A stretch of 64,000 nt of DNA from Pseudomonas citrullilanati (GCF_030580855.1 NZ_JAUQOP010000013.1:1-64000); one strand, 5' to 3'; numbered from the stretch's first letter, positions 7,611 through 17,803 are shown. Notes: generated from the sequence alone by a model not told the origin. Program-made: numbers and translations.

Positions 7611-8762
7611 ATGTTGCCTAAAACACTCCTGGCGGCCTTTTGCGCCAGCGCGGTTCTCACGCTCGTCACGCCGGTTTCAGCCGCGCAAACCCAACAATTC
7701 AAGAGCGAGGAGGGCACCCTGGAGGTGACCACCGTGGCCAAGGGGCTGGAGCATCCTTGGTCCGTCGCATTCTTGCCGGGCCAGCAGGGCATGCTGGTTA
7801 CGGAGCGAATCGGCAATCTGCGGATGGTAAGCCCCGATGGCCGGTTATCCGCGCCATTGAGTGGCGTACCGCAGGTGTGGGCCCAGGGGCAGGGCGGCCT
7901 GCTCGACGTCGTGCTTTCGCCGGACTTCCGCCAGGACCGCACCGTCTACCTCTCCTATGCCGAGGCCGGGGCCGATGGCAAGGCGGGTACGGCGGTGGGG
8001 CGGGGACAGTTGTCCGAAGACCACCAGCGGCTGGAAAATTTCAACGTGATCTTCCGCCAGCAACCCAAGCTGTCGACGGGCAATCATTTTGGATCGCGGC
8101 TGGTATTCGACCGGGACGGCTATCTGTTCATTACCTTGGGGGAAAACAATGACCGGCCTACCGCCCAGGACCTGGACAAGTTGCAAGGCAAGATCGTGCG
8201 GATCTATCCGGACGGCAAGGTGCCGGATGACAATCCGTTCGTCGGGCAGAAGAATGTCCGCCCCGAGATCTGGTCCTACGGCATGCGCAACCCCCAAGGC
8301 GCAGCCCTGAACCCATGGAACGGTACGCTCTGGGAGAACGAGCATGGGCCCAAGGGTGGCGATGAGCTGAATGTCATCGAGCGTGGCCAGAACTACGGTT
8401 GGCCGCTGGCGACCCATGGCATCAACTACTCGGGCGCCCCGATTCCCGAAGCCCAGGGCAAGACCGTCGAAGGCACCGTGGGCCCGCAGCATGTCTGGCA
8501 GGTGTCACCGGGGCTCAGCGGCATGGCGTTCTATGACAACGACCGTTTCAAGGCCTGGCAGCGTAACGTGTTCATTGGCGCGCTGGCGTCCAAGGAACTG
8601 ATCCGCCTGGAATTCGAGGGCGACAAGGTGGTTCACGAGGAACGCCTGCTGGGTGAACTCGGCGAGCGAGTTCGCGACGTGCGCCAGGGGCCGGACGGCT
8701 ACTTGTATGTGCTGACGGATGAGGACAGCGGTGCGCTGTATAAAGTCGGACTTAAAGATTGA
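7611..8762 (+). CDS. periplasmic PQQ-dependent sugar dehydrogenase family protein (YliI/Asd-like)
   Basis: 383 residues. A signal peptide (about 1-23, ending VSAAQ) is followed by a six-bladed beta-propeller of the glucose/sorbosone dehydrogenase family. Landmarks are HPWSVAFLP, GNHFGSRLVFDRDGYLFITLG, and WSYGMRNPQGAALNPWNGTLW with ENEHGPKGGDELN, the His and Arg regions that line the PQQ/Ca site in this family. The expected role is oxidation of aldose sugars in the periplasm with electrons passed to the respiratory chain; the natural substrate is unknown. The start is ATG 7611 with GAAGGA upstream; the frame extends to 7398 but the extra segment is out-of-frame shadow of the preceding gene. 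A promoter for the following leader peptide overlaps its stop codon. Confidence 0.88.
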   Translation: MLPKTLLAAFCASAVLTLVTPVSAAQTQQFKSEEGTLEVTTVAKGLEHPWSVAFLPGQQGMLVTERIGNLRMVSPDGRLSAPLSGVPQVWAQGQGGLLDVVLSPDFRQDRTVYLSYAEAGADGKAGTAVGRGQLSEDHQRLENFNVIFRQQPKLSTGNHFGSRLVFDRDGYLFITLGENNDRPTAQDLDKLQGKIVRIYPDGKVPDDNPFVGQKNVRPEIWSYGMRNPQGAALNPWNGTLWENEHGPKGGDELNVIERGQNYGWPLATHGINYSGAPIPEAQGKTVEGTVGPQHVWQVSPGLSGMAFYDNDRFKAWQRNVFIGALASKELIRLEFEGDKVVHEERLLGELGERVRDVRQGPDGYLYVLTDEDSGALYKVGLKD

Positions 8763-8787
8763 CTTGCCACCCGCGCCCGGCTAGTTT
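8759..8787 (+). promoter_or_regulatory. candidate sigma-70 promoter for the ilvA attenuator leader
   Basis: TTGACT (8759-8764), a 17-base spacer and TAGTTT (8782-8787). Transcription would start near 8793-8795, right at the leader-peptide ATG. Confidence 0.5.
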
Positions 8788-8793
8788 CCAGCC

Positions 8794-8865
8794 ATGACTT
8801 CTACCTTATTGCGCAGCCAGCCAAGCATTATTATTACCGCCATTCCTATTTGGCGGGTTAGCTGA
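8794..8865 (+). CDS. leader peptide of the isoleucine attenuator
   Basis: A 23-residue frame from ATG 8794 to TGA 8863-8865. Residues 12-19 read Ile-Ile-Ile-Thr-Ala-Ile-Pro-Ile: five ATT isoleucine codons in eight, preceded by Thr, Leu and Ser codons. It sits directly before alternative hairpins and a threonine deaminase gene, the first step toward isoleucine. That combination is the hallmark of ribosome-mediated attenuation: shortage of charged Ile-tRNA stalls the ribosome on the Ile run. There is no Shine-Dalgarno sequence and an in-frame TAG lies 12 bases upstream, so the ATG is the first possible start; the predicted promoter would make it leaderless. Confidence 0.8.
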   Translation: MTSTLLRSQPSIIITAIPIWRVS

Positions 8866-8884
8866 CGGCTGCACCCAACCCGCC
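8852..8884 (+). promoter_or_regulatory. antiterminator hairpin of the ilvA attenuator
   Basis: GGCGGGTT at 8852-8859 is perfectly complementary to AACCCGCC at 8877-8884. The same AACCCGCC also pairs with the second GGCGGGTT (8890-8897) to make the terminator, so the two hairpins exclude each other. The first strand lies in the last codons of the leader peptide: a ribosome reaching the stop covers it, one stalled on the Ile codons leaves it free. Confidence 0.8.
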
Positions 8885-8903
8885 CTGGAGGCGGGTTTTT
8901 TCT
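8877..8903 (+). terminator. attenuator terminator upstream of ilvA
   Basis: Stem AACCCGCC / GGCGGGTT with loop CTGGA, followed by a long T-rich run. It lies 39 bases before the threonine deaminase ATG. Confidence 0.9.
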
Positions 8904-8941
8904 TTCTGTCTCCCGGGTTCTGTCCAAACCAGGAGACCGCC

Positions 8942-9949
8942 ATGACCGCCACCCCCGCCGAGCAATCCCTGCTGGAGCACTACGTCAAGAACATCCTCGC
9001 CGCGCCGGTGTACGAGCTGGCGGTGTGTACGCCGCTGCAAGCGGCCCCTGCGTTGTCCGAGGCCCTGGGAAACCAGATCCTGCTCAAGCGCGAAGACTTG
9101 CAACCGACGTTCTCCTTCAAGATCCGCGGGGCCTACAACAAGCTGGTGCAACTGACCCCGGAGCAGCGTGCCCGGGGCGTCATCACCGCATCGGCGGGCA
9201 ATCATGCCCAGGGCGTGGCGTTGGCGGCCCGCAAGCTGGGAATTTCGGCCAGTATCGTCATGCCGCTCACGACGCCGGCGTTGAAGGTGCTCGGCGTGCG
9301 CAACCGGGGTGCCGAAGCGTTGTTGCACGGCGAGAGCTTTCCGTTCGCCCTGGCTCACGCGCTGGAACTGGCCCGACGGACGGGGCGGGAGTTCGTCTCA
9401 CCGTTCGATGACCCCCAGGTGATTGCCGGCCAGGGCACCGTCGCCATGGAAATCCTGCGCCAGCACCCCGGCCGGCTGGATGCGATCTTCGTCCCGGTGG
9501 GCGGCGGCGGGCTGATCGCGGGGATCGCTGCCTACGTCAAGTACCTGCGACCGGAGGTGCGGATCATCGGTGTCGAGTCGACGCACTCGGCATGCCTTGA
9601 AGCGGCCCTGGTGGCCGGCGAACGGGTTACGTTGGCTGAAGTAGGCTCGTTCGCCGACGGCGTGGCAGTGGCGCAGATGGGCGCCCACGGCTTCGAGGTC
9701 TGCCGTTTCTGCGTCGATGAGGTGATCACCGTCGGCAATGACCCAGTGTGTGCGGCAATCAAGGACATCTACGACGATACCCGTGCCATCACCGAGCCGT
9801 CAGGTGCCCTGGCCGTGGCAGGCATCAAGCAATACGTGGCCCGCACCGGCGTTCAGGGCCAGACCTTCGTGGCGATCAATTCGGGTGCCAACATCAATTT
9901 CGACAGTTTGGGGCATGTGGCGGAACGCGCGGCGGTAGATACCGTTTGA
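8942..9949 (+). CDS. ilvA: threonine ammonia-lyase, catalytic domain only
   Basis: 335 residues, PLP-dependent, converting L-threonine to 2-oxobutanoate, the first committed step of isoleucine synthesis. The PLP lysine is Lys60 in SFSFKIRGAYNK; SAGNHAQGVA and the glycine loop VGGGGLIAGIA bind the cofactor. It resembles the catalytic half of biosynthetic IlvA (about 500 residues) and stops shortly after NSGANINFDSLGHVAERA, just where the two C-terminal ACT-like regulatory domains would begin. It therefore probably lacks isoleucine feedback inhibition. ATG 8942 follows AGGAGACCGCC. The attenuator leader directly upstream indicates a biosynthetic rather than catabolic role and would supply the missing end-product control. 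A full-length ilvA elsewhere in the genome is likely but not visible here. Confidence 0.9.
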   Translation: MTATPAEQSLLEHYVKNILAAPVYELAVCTPLQAAPALSEALGNQILLKREDLQPTFSFKIRGAYNKLVQLTPEQRARGVITASAGNHAQGVALAARKLGISASIVMPLTTPALKVLGVRNRGAEALLHGESFPFALAHALELARRTGREFVSPFDDPQVIAGQGTVAMEILRQHPGRLDAIFVPVGGGGLIAGIAAYVKYLRPEVRIIGVESTHSACLEAALVAGERVTLAEVGSFADGVAVAQMGAHGFEVCRFCVDEVITVGNDPVCAAIKDIYDDTRAITEPSGALAVAGIKQYVARTGVQGQTFVAINSGANINFDSLGHVAERAAVDTV

Positions 9950-10122
9950 ATTTTTACGCTACGTCACATTTTTTTTGAACAAAGCGACGGATGCCCACTT
10001 GTGCCGGGGCAATTAGAGCTACTCTGGCTTCGACAGGATGAATGCAATTGCAGTTTGCATGAAGAAAACACCGTCTCCTTGCATTCTGCACGAACGGTGC
10101 GCCAGGCAATGCCGCTAAGTCA

Positions 10123-10166
10123 TTGATTGTTATCAATCTCTGACATCGACATTACAGGCATATTTT
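10123..10166 (+). promoter_or_regulatory. Anr/FNR box with class II promoter upstream of the DUF1652 gene
   Basis: TTGAT-TGTT-ATCAA at 10123-10136 matches the Anr/FNR consensus TTGAT-N4-ATCAA at every fixed base. A -10-like TATTTT lies at 10161-10166, giving a start near 10172 and placing the box centre about 42 bases upstream, the usual activating position. Elsewhere in the 9950-10328 gap I see only a small inverted repeat, ATGCAA/TTGCAT at 10042-10060. Confidence 0.7.
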
Positions 10167-10328
10167 TTGCGGGATGATTCAGGAGTCCGCTGGATGGACT
10201 CCGTGAATTGAAACGCAAAAAAACGAACGAACGGCTCGGCATTCGTAGTCCCAGTCCGCAGGGAAGAAACGGACGAAAATACCGCCGTCGTATACATAAG
10301 TTGGCCGCCTCAACAGGAGAGAGTCGCC

Positions 10329-10607
10329 ATGTTTTTATCTGCCCTCGAAATGCGAAACATCATTGAAAGCAGCTTGCTGCCCAAGCGCTCCCAATGCAGC
10401 TTGTCACCCGACCTGACGATGACGGTCAAGATCTACGACGATCACGAGACCGATCGGGTGGCATTGGTCAAATCCGATATCGACGCCAAGAAGCTCACCG
10501 GTTGCCGGGCGATCAACGACCTGATTGCCGAATTGCGAACCGAGCTTGATCACGGCCACCACGTGGGCAGCCATGTTCATCAGCAACACCGAATGACCGG
10601 GCGCTAA
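10329..10607 (+). CDS. DUF1652 family small protein
   Basis: 92 residues. The opening MFLSALEMRNIIESSLLPKR, the SLSPDLTMTVKIYD segment and the RAINDLIAELRTELD helix match the DUF1652 family, which is largely confined to Pseudomonas and has no known function. No signal peptide or membrane segment; the C-terminus is His-rich (HGHHVGSHVHQQH), which is variable in the family. ATG 10329 follows CAGGAGAG. It is a single-gene unit with its own terminator. The perfect Anr box 190 bases upstream suggests induction under low oxygen. Confidence 0.85.
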   Translation: MFLSALEMRNIIESSLLPKRSQCSLSPDLTMTVKIYDDHETDRVALVKSDIDAKKLTGCRAINDLIAELRTELDHGHHVGSHVHQQHRMTGR

Positions 10608-10631
10608 CGGCGGCCTTTTCCCGGTAAGCCT

Positions 10632-10677
10632 GACGCCTGGGTCCGGTCAATGCCCGAACCCGGCGTCCAGTTTTTTT
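10632..10677 (+). terminator. Rho-independent terminator after the DUF1652 gene
   Basis: GACGCCTGGGT (10632-10642) pairs with ACCCGGCGTC (10657-10666) apart from one wobble/bulge, followed closely by seven T (10671-10677). Confidence 0.8.
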
Positions 10678-10701
10678 CGGGGTTGAAGCACTCAACTCTT
10701 T

Positions 10702-11640
10702 TCAATTCAACTGGTGCCGATAGGGCAGGTCCGGCCCGGTCTTGCCGCACGTCAGGGCCGCAGCCCGCATGGCGAATGCGAGCATGGCGCTGACCTGTTC
10801 CCGGGTCAGGCGTTGCAGGCCATCGATCGAATCCAGCTGCTGTTCCGTCAGCCAGGCAATCAGCGCCGCCTGGAACGTGTCGCCCGCCCCGACGGTGTCC
10901 GCCATCTTCACCGGGCAGGCGGGCATGGACCATGAACCGTGCTGGCGGCTGAACACCGTAGCGCCTTGACCGCCACGGGTCAGGAAGACCAGTTGGCAGC
11001 GGTGCCGTAGCCAGCCTTCGATGATCACCTGGGGATCTTGCCCGGGATAGAGCAGGCCCAGGTCTTCGTCGCTGACCTTGATCAGGTCGGCGTATTCCAC
11101 CAACGTCGCGATCCGTGAACGCCACAGTTCGATGTCCGGCTGCGGGTTGAGCCGCACGTTAGGGTCCAGGCTGATCAGGCGACGACCGCTTTCGCGCCGC
11201 ACCAGGGCCAGGAGCGTATCGCCCACGGGCTGGACCACCAGGGAAAACGACCCCACGTGCAGGCCGCGTACCTCGGGCCCCAGCGTCGGCAGTGAGTCCA
11301 GCGGCAACTGGCGGTCGGCACAGCCCTCACCTCGGAAACTGTAATGGGGCGAACCATTGGCACCCAGGGCGACCATCGCCAGGGTCGTTGGCGCATCGAC
11401 GTCCCGCAGGTAGTGGTCGCTGACGCCTTCATTGCGCAGTACCTGTTGCAGGCGTCGACCAAGGTAGTCGGTGGACAGGCCGGTAAACAGCGCGGAATCG
11501 ATGCCCAGGCGACGCAGCCCCACGGCCACGTTGAACGGCGAGCCGCCGGCGATCGCCTTGAAGTTCACCTGCGAGGCGGGGGTTTGCGCCTCGGTCTCAC
11601 TGAAAAAATCAAACAGTGCTTCACCACACACCAGATACAT
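10702..11640 (-). CDS. mtlZ: fructokinase MtlZ (PfkB family)
   Basis: 312 residues. A PfkB/ribokinase-type sugar kinase with the N-terminal signature GGSPFNVAVGLRRLG and the C-terminal motif DTVGAGDTFQAALIAWL, where the Asp of GAGD is the catalytic base. In the mannitol pathway it phosphorylates the fructose produced by MtlD. It is the last gene of the mtl operon, starting 12 bases after mtlY stops. The assignment as MtlZ rests on position: the order E-F-G-K-D-Y-Z is the one described for P. fluorescens. Confidence 0.93.
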   Translation of the reverse strand: MYLVCGEALFDFFSETEAQTPASQVNFKAIAGGSPFNVAVGLRRLGIDSALFTGLSTDYLGRRLQQVLRNEGVSDHYLRDVDAPTTLAMVALGANGSPHYSFRGEGCADRQLPLDSLPTLGPEVRGLHVGSFSLVVQPVGDTLLALVRRESGRRLISLDPNVRLNPQPDIELWRSRIATLVEYADLIKVSDEDLGLLYPGQDPQVIIEGWLRHRCQLVFLTRGGQGATVFSRQHGSWSMPACPVKMADTVGAGDTFQAALIAWLTEQQLDSIDGLQRLTREQVSAMLAFAMRAAALTCGKTGPDLPYRHQLN

Positions 11641-11652
11641 AGTTGCCCGCTC

Positions 11653-13140
11653 TCAAAGGGTTGCGACGTGTTGTCGGTAACGTTCATAGGCCTGCTGCGA
11701 TGCCGCGACATGCGTGGCGACAGGCCGGGTTTCGCTGGCCGGGTCGAGCTTGACGCAGCGCTCGCACAGCTCGGCCAGGCTTTGCTTCGCGCCTGATTGA
11801 CACCACGCCGCCTGGATGGCCGCGCCGAGGGCGGCGGCTTCGCTCTGCTCGGTGCAGATGACCGTGGTGTCCATGATATCGGCAACGATCTGCCGCCATA
11901 CCGGGCTTTTCGAACCGCCGCCGATCAGGCGGATGCTCTGGGCTTCGAGCCCGTTGGCCCGTAGCAGGTCCAGGCCATAACGCAAACCGAAGGTGGTCCC
12001 TTCGACCACGGCGCGGCACAGGTTGGCCCGGCTCAGGTTGGTGGTGGTCAGGCCCAGCAGGCTGCCGGTGGCATGGGGCAGGGCCGGGACCCGCTCACCG
12101 TTGAAAAATGGCAGCATGCACACGCCTTCGGCGCCGATCGGCGCCTGGGCCACCAACGTGTTGAAGACGTCGATGTCCAGCGCCAGGAGTTCACGGATGG
12201 CCCCGGTGGCATTGGTCAGGTTCATGGTGCAGATCAACGGCAGCCAACCGCCACTGGAGGAACAGAAGGTCGCCACCGATGGTTGCGGGCTCACCGCCGG
12301 TTCGGCGGCATAGGCGTAGACCGTGCCGGAGGAGCCGAGGCTCATGGTGATGACGCCGGGCTGGATGTTGCCGGTGCCGATGGCGCCCATCATGTTGTCG
12401 CCGCCACCGCTGGACACCATGGCGCCAGGGTTGAGGCCCAGGTGCGCAGCGATCGCCGGCAGAATCCGCCCGACCGGTTGGTGGGCCTCGATCAGTTCCG
12501 GCAGCGCCGCTCGCAAGCGGCCGCTGGGGTCGATGTGTTGCAGCAATGGCTCATCCCATTGGCGGGTGCGGACGTTGAAATAGCCGGTGCCCGAGGCGTC
12601 GCCATATTCGGTGCAATGGCGGCCGGTGAGCCAGTGGTTGAGGAAATCGTGGGGCAGCAGGATGCGGGCGATGCGGTCGAACACCTGCGGATGCTGTTCC
12701 CGGGTCCAGAGCAGCTTCGACACGGTGTAGCCAGGGGCGATGACCACGCCGAGGCGCTCCAGGGAGCCGCTTTCGCCGCCGAGATGGGCCAGCAGCCGGT
12801 CGTTTTCCGCAGTGGTCTCGGTGTCGCACCACAGCTTGGCCGGGCGCAGCACCTGGTCTTGCTCGTCGAGCAGCACCAGCCCGTGCTGCTGGCCGGACAC
12901 GCCGATGCCCAGGATGGCCTGGCCATCGACCCCGGCACTGGCCAGCGCCTGCCGGGTCGCCTGGGCGAAGGCTTCGAGCCATTGCGCCGTGTCTTGTTCG
13001 CGACAGCCGTTGGGACCGCTGATCATGGAATGAGCCGCCGCGCCAAGGCCCAGGACCTGGCCGCTGCTGGCGTCCAGAACCAGCGCCTTGGTGCCTTGGG
13101 TGCCGCAGTCGATGCCCAGGAACAATTGTGGGTTTGCCAT
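11653..13140 (-). CDS. mtlY: xylulokinase MtlY (FGGY family)
   Basis: 495 residues. An FGGY carbohydrate kinase, xylulokinase subtype: FLGIDCGTQGTKALVLD (phosphate binding) at the N-terminus, SGQQHGLVLLD, the substrate Asp in SSGGGDNMMGAIGTG, and LIGGGSKSPVWRQIVADIM in the C-terminal half. It phosphorylates D-xylulose made from arabitol by the broad-range polyol dehydrogenase MtlD, letting the same operon handle arabitol. The frame runs to 13308, but ATG 13140 has GAGGATTTCC upstream and gives the family N-terminus MANPQLFLGID. A 212-base gap with a REP pair separates it from mtlD. Confidence 0.93.
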   Translation of the reverse strand: MANPQLFLGIDCGTQGTKALVLDASSGQVLGLGAAAHSMISGPNGCREQDTAQWLEAFAQATRQALASAGVDGQAILGIGVSGQQHGLVLLDEQDQVLRPAKLWCDTETTAENDRLLAHLGGESGSLERLGVVIAPGYTVSKLLWTREQHPQVFDRIARILLPHDFLNHWLTGRHCTEYGDASGTGYFNVRTRQWDEPLLQHIDPSGRLRAALPELIEAHQPVGRILPAIAAHLGLNPGAMVSSGGGDNMMGAIGTGNIQPGVITMSLGSSGTVYAYAAEPAVSPQPSVATFCSSSGGWLPLICTMNLTNATGAIRELLALDIDVFNTLVAQAPIGAEGVCMLPFFNGERVPALPHATGSLLGLTTTNLSRANLCRAVVEGTTFGLRYGLDLLRANGLEAQSIRLIGGGSKSPVWRQIVADIMDTTVICTEQSEAAALGAAIQAAWCQSGAKQSLAELCERCVKLDPASETRPVATHVAASQQAYERYRQHVATL

Positions 13141-13217
13141 GGAAATCCTCGAAGCGTCATACGGAACACGTGGAGAGGGTAGGTGAAGGCAACGCAGGGG
13201 GGCGACAAACAGGTTTC

Positions 13218-13306
13218 GTGGCGAGGGAGCTTGTTCCCGCCTGCGTGCGCAGCACGCACAAGATGGCGCCGCTACGCAGACCAGCGGGAGCAAGCTCCCT
13301 CGCCAC
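13218..13306. repeat. REP inverted pair between mtlD and mtlY
   Basis: GTGGCGAGGGAGCTTGTTCCCGC (13218 onward) is mirrored by GCGGGAGCAAGCTCCCTCGCCAC (to 13306). This is a different REP family from the ones at 187-398. It lies inside the mtl operon and would form a strong hairpin in the polycistronic mRNA. Confidence 0.85.
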
Positions 13307-13352
13307 AACAGTTCTCGCTACCACCTCTTCGCCGCTGCCACCTTCTTGTGGT

Positions 13353-14834
13353 CTAGCTTGCGTCAGCCAGTATCCGCTCCAGGGTTTTCGTCACCCCCTG
13401 CTCGCGCAAGCTGTTGCAGCACCATTCGAATGCTGCCACGAATGCCGGCGAGCGGGGGATGGCGGTGCCAAAGATTTCTTCCACCTCCAGCAATCGCTGG
13501 GTGATCAGGGCATCGTCGGCCACCAGGGCCTGGCAGAACGCCGCCCGCGGGTCTGGAATCGTGTAGGCCAGGCCGTTTTCGTCGACGCCCTTGAGGTACA
13601 CGGCCCAGGCCGCCACCACCAGTGCCGCGCGCCGCATCTCGCCACCGTCGGCGATCAGGCGATTGATCGTCGGTACGGTGAACTTCGGAAATTTCGACGA
13701 ACCGTCCGAGCACACCCGTTCCAACTGGTCGGCAATCGCCTGGTTGGAAAAGCGTTCCACCAGGGTGTCCTTGTAGTCGGCCAGGTCGATGCCAGGTACC
13801 GGCGCCAGTTGCGGCGTGACATCCAAGTCCATATAGGCGCGCATGTAGCGCACGAACAGGGGGTCGTTCATGGTCTCGTGGACAAAGCGATAGCCCTTGA
13901 GGAACCCCAGGTAGGTCAGCGCCAGGTGGCTGCCGTTGAGCAGCTTGATCTTCATTTCTTCGTAGGGGGTGACGTCATCGGTGAACTGCACGCCGACCTT
14001 TTCCCAGGCCGGGCGGCCGTTGACGAACTTGTCCTCCAGCACCCACTGCACGAACGGTTCGCAGACCACCGGCCAGGCGTCGTCGATGCCATGCTCGTCG
14101 TGCAGTTGCAGACGATGGGCGACGCTGGTCATGGGCGTGATGCGGTCGACCATGGCATTGGGGAAGCTGACATTGCGGTCGATCCACTGGCCCAGTTCGG
14201 GGTCCCGCAGCGCGGCGAAGGCCAGCAACGCCTTGCGGGTCACGGCGCCGTTGTGGGGCAGGTTATCGCAGGACATCAAGGTGAACGCCGGGGTGCCGGC
14301 GGCACGGCGCCGGGCGAGGGCGGCGCAGAGAAAACCGAACACGGTCTTCGGCGCGTCGGGATGCGCCAGGTCGTGCTGGATCTGCGGCAAATGGGCCATG
14401 AACTCGCCATTGCTGTCGTCGATGCAGTAGCCGCCTTCGGTGATGGTCAGCGAGACGATGCGGATTTGCGGGTCGGCGAGTTTGTCGATCAGCGCCTGGG
14501 CGCCGTCCTCCGCCAGCAGCATGGCATCGATGGCGCCGATCACCCGGACTTCGGTGTCGTCGGTGTCACCCAATTCATACAGGGTGAACAGGTAGTCCTG
14601 GCCGGCCAGGTCGTCCCGGGCGCGGCGATCCTCGGCCCGCAGGCCGACGCCGCAGATGGCCCAGTCCAGGTCGGCGCCGGTGTTCATCAGCGCGTCGGTG
14701 TAATACGCCTGGTGGGCGCGGTGGAAGCCTCCGACCCCGATGTGGGCGATGCCCTGGCGGATTTCGCCCAAAGGGTAAGCGGGCACGGCGACCCCGGGGT
14801 TGAGGTTGTGCAGGTTCTGTCGGTTGAGTTTCAT
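13353..14834 (-). CDS. mtlD: mannitol 2-dehydrogenase MtlD
   Basis: 493 residues, the length of the characterised P. fluorescens enzyme and very close to it in sequence as I recall it. NAD-dependent long-chain polyol dehydrogenase oxidising mannitol to fructose, sorbitol to fructose and arabitol to xylulose in the cytosol. Visible are the dinucleotide loop GVGGFHRAHQA near residue 35, SLTITEGGYC, and the catalytic KIKLLNGSH segment (Lys-x4-Asn-x2-His). The start chosen is the ATG giving MKLNRQNL at 14834, with GAGAACCGTG upstream; five extra codons are possible. It lies 15 bases after mtlK. Confidence 0.96.
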   Translation of the reverse strand: MKLNRQNLHNLNPGVAVPAYPLGEIRQGIAHIGVGGFHRAHQAYYTDALMNTGADLDWAICGVGLRAEDRRARDDLAGQDYLFTLYELGDTDDTEVRVIGAIDAMLLAEDGAQALIDKLADPQIRIVSLTITEGGYCIDDSNGEFMAHLPQIQHDLAHPDAPKTVFGFLCAALARRRAAGTPAFTLMSCDNLPHNGAVTRKALLAFAALRDPELGQWIDRNVSFPNAMVDRITPMTSVAHRLQLHDEHGIDDAWPVVCEPFVQWVLEDKFVNGRPAWEKVGVQFTDDVTPYEEMKIKLLNGSHLALTYLGFLKGYRFVHETMNDPLFVRYMRAYMDLDVTPQLAPVPGIDLADYKDTLVERFSNQAIADQLERVCSDGSSKFPKFTVPTINRLIADGGEMRRAALVVAAWAVYLKGVDENGLAYTIPDPRAAFCQALVADDALITQRLLEVEEIFGTAIPRSPAFVAAFEWCCNSLREQGVTKTLERILADAS

Positions 14835-14849
14835 CACGGTTCTCGGCAA

Positions 14850-15953
<1,104 letters not shown>

Positions 15954-15991
15954 GAGGATGGGCCTCCGCTTCTGATAAGGGATAGGGCGCG

Positions 15992-16822
<831 letters not shown>

Positions 16823-16832
16823 GGCGGCGGCC

Positions 16833-17765
16833 TCAATGCTTGTCGGTGAGATTTTTGCCGATCATCCGCACCAGGATGATGGCGGCGATATTGGCGATGA
16901 CCACGGCGATCAGGCCACCGGCCGACGCCATGCCGACGTCGAACTGCACCAGCGCCTGGTTGTAGATCAGGTAGGCGAGGTTGGTGGAGGCGTAGCCCGG
17001 GCCACCGTTGGTGGTGGTGAAGATCTCGGCGAACACCGACAGCAGGAAGATCGTCTCGATCATCAGCACCACGGCGATCGGACGCGCCAGGTGCGGCAAG
17101 GTCAGGTGCCAGAAAATCGCGATCGGGCCGGCACCGTCCAGGCGCGCGGCTTCTTTCTGCTCCTGGTCGAGGGACTGCATGGCGGTCATCAGGATCAGGA
17201 TCGCGAAGGGCAGCCACTGCCAGCTCACGATGATGATGATCGACAGCAACGGGTAGTGGGCCAGCCAGTCCACCGGTTGCGCGCCGAACAGCTTCCACAC
17301 CGCCGCGAGAATCCCCGACACCGGGTGGAAAATCAGGTTCTTCCAGATCAGCGCACCGACGGTGGGCATGATGAAGAACGGCGAGATCAACAGCACCCGC
17401 ACGATGCCGCGACCGAAGAACTCACTGGCCTCCAGCAGCGCGCTGATCAACACCCCGAGCACGATACTGATCAGCAGCACGCTGCCCACCAGCAACAGGG
17501 TATTGGTGGCACCGGGCATGAAGCCCGAGTCGGTCAGGAAGTAAGTGAAGTTCTCCAGCCCGACGAACTCGTTTTCGCCCGGGTAGAGCAGGTTGTAGCG
17601 GATCATCGAGAAGTAGACGGTCATGCCCAGCGGCACGATCATCCACAGCAGCAACAGGGCCACCGATGGGCTGACCAGGAACCAGCCGGGGTTGGCCAGG
17701 CGGATCTTGCGCGCGGGTGGGGAAACCCCGATGGGCGCTTTGGCAGTTGTTGTTGAGCTATTCAT
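16833..17765 (-). CDS. mtlF: polyol ABC transporter permease MtlF
   Basis: 310 residues in the form chosen here, with six membrane helices; the first is FLVSPSVALLLLWMIVPLGMTVYF written across residues about 28-51. The EAA loop is [20 protein letters not shown]. MalF-like partner of MtlG. A longer frame begins at 17825, but that start lies within the REP element, so ATG 17765 (MNSSTTTAKAP) is preferred even though its ribosome site is weak. A 152-base gap containing a REP pair separates it from mtlE. Confidence 0.93.
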   Translation of the reverse strand: MNSSTTTAKAPIGVSPPARKIRLANPGWFLVSPSVALLLLWMIVPLGMTVYFSMIRYNLLYPGENEFVGLENFTYFLTDSGFMPGATNTLLLVGSVLLISIVLGVLISALLEASEFFGRGIVRVLLISPFFIMPTVGALIWKNLIFHPVSGILAAVWKLFGAQPVDWLAHYPLLSIIIIVSWQWLPFAILILMTAMQSLDQEQKEAARLDGAGPIAIFWHLTLPHLARPIAVVLMIETIFLLSVFAEIFTTTNGGPGYASTNLAYLIYNQALVQFDVGMASAGGLIAVVIANIAAIILVRMIGKNLTDKH

Positions 17766-17803
17766 GGCATTGAACCGATTTTTTGCGGGCCTATGAAGAT
17801 CCA

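Noticed and set aside
9954..10136. 60-codon minus-strand frame beside the Anr box
   Set aside because: No ribosome site, no family likeness, and its start lies inside the Anr box.
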